A stretch of 64,000 nucleotides of DNA from Muricea muricata (Eukaryota; Cnidaria; Anthozoa; Malacalcyonacea; Plexauridae): the NCBI GenBank assembly GCA_963855995.1, contig OY979719.1, positions 4,030,001-4,094,000 of the forward strand, written 5' to 3'. Under the pieces are notes generated by a model. It was not told the DNA's origin, made no database searches, and worked only from the letters and a program-made list of their open reading frames with translations. Position numbers and translations under genes: made by a program. Below, piece after piece: positions 55,985 to 64,000 of this stretch (its first letter is position 1; each line of letters begins with the position of its first letter).

Positions 55985-58900
55985 GAGGAATTTAATAATA
56001 TAGGGTGAGCCTATTTCGGTCCTGTTACGCCTATCTTAATCTAATACATTCACTGATTCGTTATTAAGTCAGTAAAGATAGGATAAGATAGGCGAAATGT
56101 ATAGCCTTGCCTTATGTTATTGCGTGCCCACCGGACGAAAACGAGTCTGAATACCTACGAAAAAGTGCTTTGCGGAACTGGTCTGCTATCGTCAATTGTT
56201 AAGCCGGATTTCCATTCAGAGCAATTTAGCGAGCGCGCAGATAGTACGATTGCTTGCTTTTGAAACCTTTAGGCAAATTTCCATGAATTAGAACGTATTT
56301 TTCGCTACGTATCCCAGCCATCTCGTTTACCCCAGGCTAACAACTCGTGTCTAAATACTTCCCAGATGTGAACTTTGAAACCAACGTGCCAACAATAGAT
56401 GGAGGGTGGTAAAGGGTTTTTTCGTGAGCCGTGAATTGCCAATATTTGTTGTTGTGAAATGAGATTTGACGAATTTTTGTGTCGTGAAATGTGATTTACA
56501 TGCCTATTCCCGAGCCGTGATTGGCAGCTGGACGAGTAGGGATAAGTGCTAAAGAACAACGTGCAATGCATTGGTTACAACAATTTTACTAAATGCATTT
56601 ATTTTCTTCATTTTTTTCTACATATAGGCTATTAATTGGCTGTTTTTACAAAAATTCGTCCGAATATGAGCTTTCAATGGTGCTTTTTACTTTCTACAAC
56701 GTAAAAATAGGCTGACGGGTTAAGAAATGCATTAAATTTACACAGTTAAAAATGAGTTCATTAAATTTCGTGAAATTACTAATTTTTTACCTGTGAAATG
56801 TGAAATGACTGTTTTTCCTCTCATGAAACGTGATCCAAACCCCCCCCCCCCCCCCCCGTTACCGCCCTCTAGATACGCCTGGGTCAACTAGCGTGCCAGC
56901 AGTGGATATATTTAATATTCGACCATAAACACGTGTCATATGGCTCTTTATCTGCAATGATTTATATGCCTTGTATATATTTTATGAAGGAAATAATAGT
57001 TTTTGCCTTCAGCTGCGACTCTTTCGTCTTTTAAAATAATATAATATAGTACTTCTTAATATAATACTTTGTCCACTGAGAAGACGTAAAGTCAATAACT
57101 CGGATCGAGTTTCAGGGTCAGAAATATTGACATCCCGCGAGTCCATGTTATACTTTTGTAATTGTTGTTGGCATAAATTCTAGATAAGTATGTTAAAAAA
57201 ATGTGAAGCTTACCGTTGCTTTTAGGTTGATTTGAATACGCCGAACTGGACGTGATGAGGTGCACGTATAATGCTTGACTTGAGTGAGCTGAGCCCACAA
57301 AGCAGCTTTTCAACGGATACGAGCAAATCTGTTGAACTAACAACAAATAAAACTGAGTCAATCAATTTTTAATTGCTGTAAAACATGCATTTTTAAACGT
57401 TTTGACTGATGGCAGTTTTCGAATATAAAAATTAAACAACGCTCCAAAGTCGATGGTCAAGTGGATTATAATTGAAAATACAAACACAATACAACCAAAC
57501 GAAAACTTTTGTGTTGAAAAATACTTTTACAAAACCAAGTTCGAGAAGTCAAAAAAAACAACAATAATACCGATTTTGAAAAAGGCAAAGCGCTTGGTAA
57601 CGAAGTAAGTGGCTACGATAGGCTAAGCCTTTTCAATAGTAGTTTTGATGTTTGAAAATTAAAATACTAAGATTTTCCTACCTTGTTTTGCAATTTATTT
57701 CATGCGTTTCATTTTTTTTTCTCCATTATGCAATTTACAATTGTTGCAGCCTGCAAACTATTTGTACGACGAATATGCGAAGTACGTCATGCCTTTACAA
57801 TATTTGGTAGTACGTGATTCGAATCTGTCGTTACTTCCCGGTTCCCGGTCAATTTTATCACTGTAATATTTGCAAACATAAATTATGGGCGATTGCTGAA
57901 TCACCGCAGTCTAATGATCAATTTGATTACTTTATTAATATAGTTATCGTACCAGTTTTAGATGTTTTTACTTCTTGTATGAAATTATGTATTGCTGTAA
58001 AATAGTGTCCTTAAGGTGCTACACCACAAGTGAATAACTTTTTTTTAAAATAAGATATTTCATTGTTTTATTTACATAAAACTACTTCTGTCATAAAATA
58101 ATAAGCAATGACATAGTTTCTACAGTCACCGTTGCCATGGTTACCAAAATAATTACCCCCAATGATGAAAAAATGGTGTCACGCCAAAAAGAATTACAAA
58201 AGAACAAAACATGATATCTAAAAGTGGTACAAATAGATACTACAATGTCACATCTATGCTGTGAACCAGGATCTTTGCAAAATATTTAGTTTTAGTTAAT
58301 ATCGCAAAGATTTTCCTGCCTTTTTCAACAGAAAAATGGCAATTATGTCAAAAGTATATCTCTAATCAAAAACATCCTGATTCATAGCATAGATAGTTAT
58401 CTTAGAAAGCTTCACCAAAAATTTCAAGTGAATTGGTTGAATACATTTTGAGATATCATTTTTGGCGCACTGCTTATTACATTAAAGTTTGAAATCGCGT
58501 AAATTTGTTCTAAAGTTTTACACATTAGGCATTTAATAAGAAAGTACCTGTAACTTCAATTTTTTATTTGAACGCTTTGCAATACTTCATCTAAAGCCTT
58601 TTGAACGAGAGCGAAGGATACTACGACCATAAAGAATTATGGGTAATTGTGAAAAATTTTAGCGTGACCCATGGCCCCCAGCCAAAAACAACAAATTATA
58701 TAAAGTCCACAAGCATTGTACAATACAAATGTTTCGAAACACTAGAGCACTACTTCAACACCTCTAACTTACGGATATGAAGCCAGTTTTCATATAATTT
58801 CAAATGCTTGTGGACAGATTTAACATCAGCTTCTCAGCACTACCGAGTCATGTATAAATTCGTAAAATATTAGACGACTTACGAAATGTTTATATCACAC

Positions 58901-59150
58901 ACTTCTTCGTGCAACAGAGATCGGGCTCCTCGGACTTTATGATGTCCTCACCCAACTGATTCTGGTTAAATCTAGGCAGTAAGCACTCAACTGCCGTAGG
59001 CGAGGCGGAGTTTTAAATACGCCCCGTTTCTGGTATTTTTTTTTTTTTCTTTTTTTTTTTCGGTGTCGCAAGTTGGCGCAGCGCACGGTAGATACTTTAA
59101 GTGACCCCCCATTATAATGTATCATTACAGTCGATATATTAATATATACT
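55985..59150. other. Intergenic upstream of SIDT
   Basis: AT-rich. It contains a long poly-C tract near 56839-56857 and a T-rich stretch near 59035-59060. Apart from the possible exon at 57214-57337 nothing coding is recognised. Confidence 0.4.
57214..57337 (-). pseudogene. Possible SIDT-like exon upstream of SIDT
   Basis: An open segment is bounded by an AG acceptor (TTGTTAG) and a strong GT donor (G|GTAAGC), both phase 1 as at the end of SIDT exon 1. It reads QQICSYPLKSCFVGSAHSSQ and so on. The spacing of YP, C, Y and L resembles the end of SIDT exon 1 (TYPFHICPSL...YSKYSLFLSAPS). It could be a relic or a live exon of a neighbouring paralogue. Similarity is weak and the call is tentative. 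Confidence 0.3.
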
Positions 59151-61850
59151 TATACATACATAGATATCCTTAGTACTCCTTAGACTTTCTTAGCTATACT
59201 TATCTTTGTAATATTTGTAATCATTGTAATATCTGTTATCCCCGTAACCCTTGTAATCTTGGTTATCTTTGTAATCTTTGTAATCATTGTAATATCTCTT
59301 ATCTCTGTGATCTCCATAACTCTTGTAATCTTGGTTATCTTTGTTATCTTTGTAATCATTGTAATATATGTGATCTCTGTAATCCCTGTGACTCTGTAAT
59401 CTTTGTAATCATTGTAATATCTGTTATCTCCGTGATCCCCGTAACTCTTGTACTCTTGGTTATCTTTGTAATCATTGTAATATCTGTTATCTTTGTAATC
59501 ATTGTAATACCTGTGATCTCTGTGATTCCCGTAACTCTCGTAACCTTGGTTATCTTTGAAATCTTTGTATTCATTGTAATATTTGTTATTTCTGTTATCT
59601 CTGTGATTCCCGTAACTCTTGTAATCTTGGTTATCTTTGTAATCTTTGTAATCAATGTGATATCTGTTATCTTTGTAATCATTGTAATATCTGTTATCTA
59701 TGTGATCTCCGTAACTCTTGTAAGCTTGGTTATCTTTGAAATCTTTGTAATTATTGTAATATCTGTGATCCCTGTAATTCTTGTAATCTTGGTTATCTTT
59801 GTAATCTTTGTAATCATTGTAATATCTGTGATCTCTGTAATCCCTGTGACTCTGTAATCTTTGTAATCATTGTAATATCTGTTATCCTTGTGATTCACGT
59901 AACTCTTGTAATCTTGGTTATCTTTGTAATCTTTGTAATCATTGTAATATCTGTGATCTCTGTAATCCATGTGACTCTGTAATCTTTGTAATCATTGTAA
60001 TATATGTTATCTCTGTGATCCCCGTAACTCTTGTAATCTTGGTTATCTTTGTAATCTTTGTAATCATTGTAATAACTGTTATCTTTGTAATCATTGTAAT
60101 ATCTGTTATCTCTGTGATCCCCGTAACTCTTGTAATCTTGGTTATCATTGTAATCTTTGTAATCGTTGCAATATCTATGATCTCTGTAATCCCTGTGACT
60201 CTGTAATCTTTGTAATCATTGTAATATCTGTTATCCTTGTGATTTCCGTAACTCTTGTAATATTGGTTATCTTTGTAATCATTGTAATATCTGTGATCTC
60301 AGTAATCCATGTGACTCTGTAATCTTTGTAATCATTGTAATATATGTTATCTCTGTGATCCCCGTAACTCTTGTAATCTTGGTTATCTTTGTAATCTTTG
60401 TAACAACTGTTATCTTTGTAATCATTGTAATATCTGTTATCTCTGTGATACCCGTAACTCTTGTAATCTTGGTTATCTTTGTAATCTATGTAATCATTGT
60501 AATATCTGTGATCTCTGTAATCCCTGTGACTCTATAATCTTTGTAATCATTGTAATATCTGTTATCTCTGTGATCCCCGTAACTCTTGTAATCTTGGTTA
60601 TCTTTGTAATCTATGTAATCATTGTAATATCTGTGATTTCTGTAATCCCTGTGACTCTGTAATCTTTGTAATCATTGCAATATCTGTTATCTCTGTGATC
60701 CCCGTAACTCTTGTAATCTTGGTTATCTTTGTAATCTTTGTAATCGTTGCAATATCTATGATCTCTGTAATCCCTGTGACTCTGTAATCTTTGTAATCAT
60801 TGTAATATCTGTTATCCTTGTGATTCCCGTAACTCTTGTAATATTGGTTATCTTTGTAATCTTTGTAATCATTGTAATATCTGTGATCTCAGTAATCCAT
60901 GTGACTCTGTAATCTTTGTAATCATTGTAATATATGTTATCTCTGTGATTCCCGTAACTCTTGTAATCTTGGTTATCTTTGTAATCTTTGTAATCTTTGT
61001 AATATCTGTTATCTTTGTAATCATTGTAGTATCTGTTATCTCTGTGATCCCTGTAACTCTTGTAATCTTGGTTATCTTTGTAATCTATGTAATCATTGTA
61101 ATATCTGTGATCTCTGTAATCCCTGTGACTCTGTAATCTTTGTAATCATTGTAATATCTGTTATCTCTGTGATCCCCGTAACTCTTGTAATCTTGGTTAT
61201 CTTTGTAATCTTTGTAATCTTTGTAATATCTGTTATCTTTGTAATCATTGTAATATCTGTTATCTCTGTGATCCCTGTAACTCTTGTAATCTTGGTTATC
61301 TTTGTAATCTATGTAATCATTGTAATATCTGTGATCTCTGTAATCCCTGTGACTCTGTAATCTTTGTAATAATTGTAATATATGTTATCTCTGTGATCCC
61401 CGTAACTCTTGTAATCTTGGTTATCTTTGTAATCATTGTCATATCTGTTATCTTTGTAATCATTGTAATATCTGTTATCTCTGTAATCCCAGTAACTCTT
61501 GTAATCGTAGCTATTTTTGTAATCTTTGTAATCATTGTAATATCTGTTATCTTTGTAATCAATGTAATATTTGTTATCTCTGTGATCTCTGTGATCCCCG
61601 TAACTCTTGTAATCTTGGTTATTTTTGTAATCTTTGTAATCATTGTAATCATTGTAATATCTGTTATCTTTGTAATCATTGTAAAATTTGCTATCTGTGT
61701 AATCTCTGTAATCCCGGTAACTCTTGTAATCTTGGTTATCTTTGTTATCTTTGTAATAATGTAATATCAGTGATCTCTGTAATCCCTGCGACCCTGTAAT
61801 CTTTGTAATCATTATAATATCTGTTATCATTGTAATATCTGTTATCTACG
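59150..61850. repeat. Satellite A: TTGTAATCATTGTAATATCTGTTATC-type array with ~120/224-bp higher-order period
   Basis: The array is built of short words (TTTGTAATC, ATTGTAATATCTGT, CCGTAACTCTTGTAATCTTG). A marker, GACTCTGTAATC, recurs about every 114-125 bp or about 221-226 bp, which shows a higher-order repeat. It is AT-rich and strand-asymmetric. Long frames such as VIPVTLVILVIFVI are translations of the array. The left edge is gradual; the right edge at about 61850 abuts satellite B. Confidence 0.95.
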
Positions 61851-64000
61851 GTATAAGACAGGTAAAATAAGAAAGGTATAAGACACGTATAATAATAAGA
61901 CAGATATAAGACAGGTATAATAAGACAGGTATAATAAGACAGGTATAATAAGACAGGTATAAGACAGGTATAATAAGAATGGTATAAGACAGGTATAATA
62001 AGACAGGTATACGTATAAGACAGGTATAATAAGACAGGTATAAGACAGGTATAATAAGACAGGTATAATAAGACAGGTATAAGACAGGTATAATAAGACA
62101 GGTATAAGACAGGTATAATAAGACAGGCATAAGACAGGTATAATAAGACAGGTATAAGACAGGTGTAATAAGACAGGTGTAATAAGACAGGTGTAATAAG
62201 ACAGGTGTAATAAGACAGGCATAATAAGACAGGTATAAGACAGGCATAATAAGACAGGTATAAGAAAGGCATAAGAAGACAGGCATAATAAGACAGGTAT
62301 AAGACAGGTATAATAAGACAGGTATAAGACAGGTATAATAAGACAGGTATAAGACAGGTATAAAAAGACAGGTATAAGACAGGTATAATAAGACAGGTAT
62401 AAGACAGGCATAATAAGACAGGTATAAGACAGGTATAATAAGACAGGTATAAGACAGGTATAATATGACAGGTATAAGACAGGTATAATAAGACAGGTAT
62501 AAAACAGGTATAATAAGACAGGTATAAGACAGGTATAATAAACCAGGTATAAGACAGTTATAATAACACAGGTATAATAAGACAGGTATAAGACAGGTAT
62601 AATAAGACAGGCATAAGACAGGTATAATAAGACAGGTATAAGACAGGTGTAATAAGACAGGTGTAATAAGACAGGTGTAATAAGACAGGTGTAATAAGAC
62701 AGGCATAATAAGACAGGTATAAGACAGGCATAATAAGACAGGTATAAGAAAGGCATAAGAAGACAGGTATAAGACAGGCATAATAAGACAGGTATAAGAC
62801 AGGTATAATAAGACAGGTATAAGACAGGTATAATAAGACAGGTATCAGACAGGTACAATAAGACAGGTATAATAAGACAGGTATAAGACAGGTAATAAGA
62901 CAGGTATAAGACAGGCATAATAATACAGGTATAAGACAGGCATAATAAGACAGGTATAAGACAGGCATAATAATACAGGTATAAGACAGGCATAATAAGA
63001 CAGGTATAAGACAGGCATAATAATACAGGTATAAGACAGGCATAATAAGACAGGTATAAGACAGGTATAATAAGACAGGTATAAGACAGGTATAATAAGA
63101 CAGGTATCAGACAGGTACAATAAGACAGGTATAAGACAGGTATAATAAGACAGGTATAAGACAGGTAATAAGACAGGTATATGACAGGCATAATAATACA
63201 GGTATAAGACAGGCAAAATAAGACAGGTATAAGACAGGCATAATAATACAGGTATAAGACAGGCATAATAAGACAGGCATAATAAGACAGGTAAAAGACA
63301 GGCATAATAAGACAGGTATAAGACAGGCATAATAAGACAGGTATAAGAAAGGCATAAGAAGACAGGTATAAGACAGGCATAATAAGACAGGTATAAGACA
63401 GGTATAAGACAGGCATAATAAGACAGGTATAAGAAAGGCATAATAAGACAGGTATAAGACAGGTATAATAAGACAGGTATAAGACAGGCATAATAAGACA
63501 GGTATAAGACAGGCATAATAAGACAGGTATAATACAGGCATAATAAGACAGGTTTAAGACAGGCATAATAAGACACGTATAAGACAGGTATAATAAGACA
63601 GGTATAAGACAGGTATAATAAGACAGGTATAAGACAGGCATAATAAGACAGGTATAAGACAGGTATAATAAGACAAGTATAAGACAGGTATAATAAGAAC
63701 GGTATAAGACAGGTAAAATAAGAAAGGTATAAGACACGTATAATAATAAGACAGATATAAGACAGGTATAATAAGACAGGTATAATAAGACAGGTATAAT
63801 AAGACAGGTATAAGACAGGTATAATAAGAATGGTATAAGACAGGTATAATAAGACAGGTATACGTATAAGAAAGGTATAATAAGAATGGTATAAGACAGG
63901 TATAATAAGACAGGTATAATAAGACAGGTATAAGACAGGTATAATAAGACAGGCATAAGACAGGTATAATAAGACAGGTATAAGACAGGTGTAATAAGAC
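61850..64000. repeat. Satellite B: 25-bp AGACAGGTATAAGACAGGTATAATA-type array, running off the window
   Basis: Near-perfect alternation of an 11-bp (GACAGGTATAA) and a 14-bp (GACAGGTATAATAA) unit gives a 25-bp period. Variants include GGCATAAT and GGTGTAAT. Blocks of several hundred bp recur almost identically: 62160-62270 with 62640-62760, and 61860-62040 with 63710-63880. The minus strand has no stop codon in any frame, so large overlapping ORFs (up to about 700 codons) are artefacts. Confidence 0.97.

Noticed and set aside
58920-59110. Possible small RNA gene near the T-rich tract (GCAAGTTGGCGCAGCGCACGG)
   Set aside because: It did not match tRNA, 5S, U1-U6 or SRP RNA features that I could recognise, and there is no clear promoter.
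59356-61830. Many ORFs reading VIPVTLVILVIFVI or TKITKITRVTGITEI
   Set aside because: They are frames of satellite A and follow its short words; both strands are open.
61842-63956. A ~700-codon ORF and several others on the minus strand
   Set aside because: They translate the 25-bp satellite, which lacks stops in every minus-strand frame; there is no start context, domain or composition of a gene.
1-64000. CRISPR arrays, operons, phage or bacterial genes
   Set aside because: All recognised genes have spliceosomal introns; the tandem arrays have no spacer structure.

Overview
This is a eukaryotic window: intron-rich genes with GT-AG splice sites, on both strands, in an AT-rich background full of small inverted-repeat elements, poly-G/C tracts and satellites. 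The protein set (WDR26, FMO, DLST, ISCA2, a two-pore channel, FKBP3, a SID-1 family protein) is that of an animal. The short CCTCGTACCCAG elements and GTTGTAACAAG-type repeats suggest a cnidarian, perhaps an anthozoan. That placement is inference.

Layout. 21-4531 (+): 3' part of WDR26, with its 5' exons off the window. 6179-10277 (-): a complete 5-exon flavin-containing monooxygenase. 10728-15952 (+): a complete 15-exon DLST, including one GC-AG intron. 16654-23353 (+): a 10-exon gene of unusual architecture (cadherin-like beta-sandwich, RING, TRAF-like zinc fingers, TPR). 24256-25959 (-): an intronless coiled-coil ORF. 28832-29600 (-): a complete 3-exon ISCA2. 29666-30082: a hAT-type MITE with a perfect 8-bp target duplication. 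31361-38373 (-): a complete 18-exon two-pore channel with one U12-type intron; a relic copy of its exon 2 lies beyond its 3' end (30788-30879). 38486-41547 (+): a complete 6-exon FKBP3, 112 bp from the channel and divergent. 43209-45050: a mobile element with inverted arms of about 540 bp enclosing a truncated protein-kinase ORF. 45911-46740: a palindrome followed by 242-bp tandem units. 48138-48497 (+): a small orphan ORF. 52803-55494 (-): a 2-exon SID-1/SIDT-type membrane protein, with duplicated fragments downstream. 59150-61850 and 61850-64000: two different adjacent satellites, the second running off the window.

The genes do not form a pathway. DLST and ISCA2 are mitochondrial (TCA cycle and Fe-S assembly; lipoate synthesis, which DLST needs, depends on Fe-S proteins). 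WDR26 belongs to the CTLH/GID ubiquitin ligase and the RING/TPR protein is a possible ligase. The two-pore channel and SIDT are probably endolysosomal or plasma-membrane proteins. FMO is a microsomal oxidase. Most novelty lies in the mobile DNA: the kinase-carrying long-TIR element, a family of 66-69-bp elements with 9-bp target duplications, several fold-back families, and exon relics of the channel and SIDT genes.

Exon boundaries were derived by hand from splice signals, reading phase and protein similarity. Most were checked by phase arithmetic, but single-base errors are possible.
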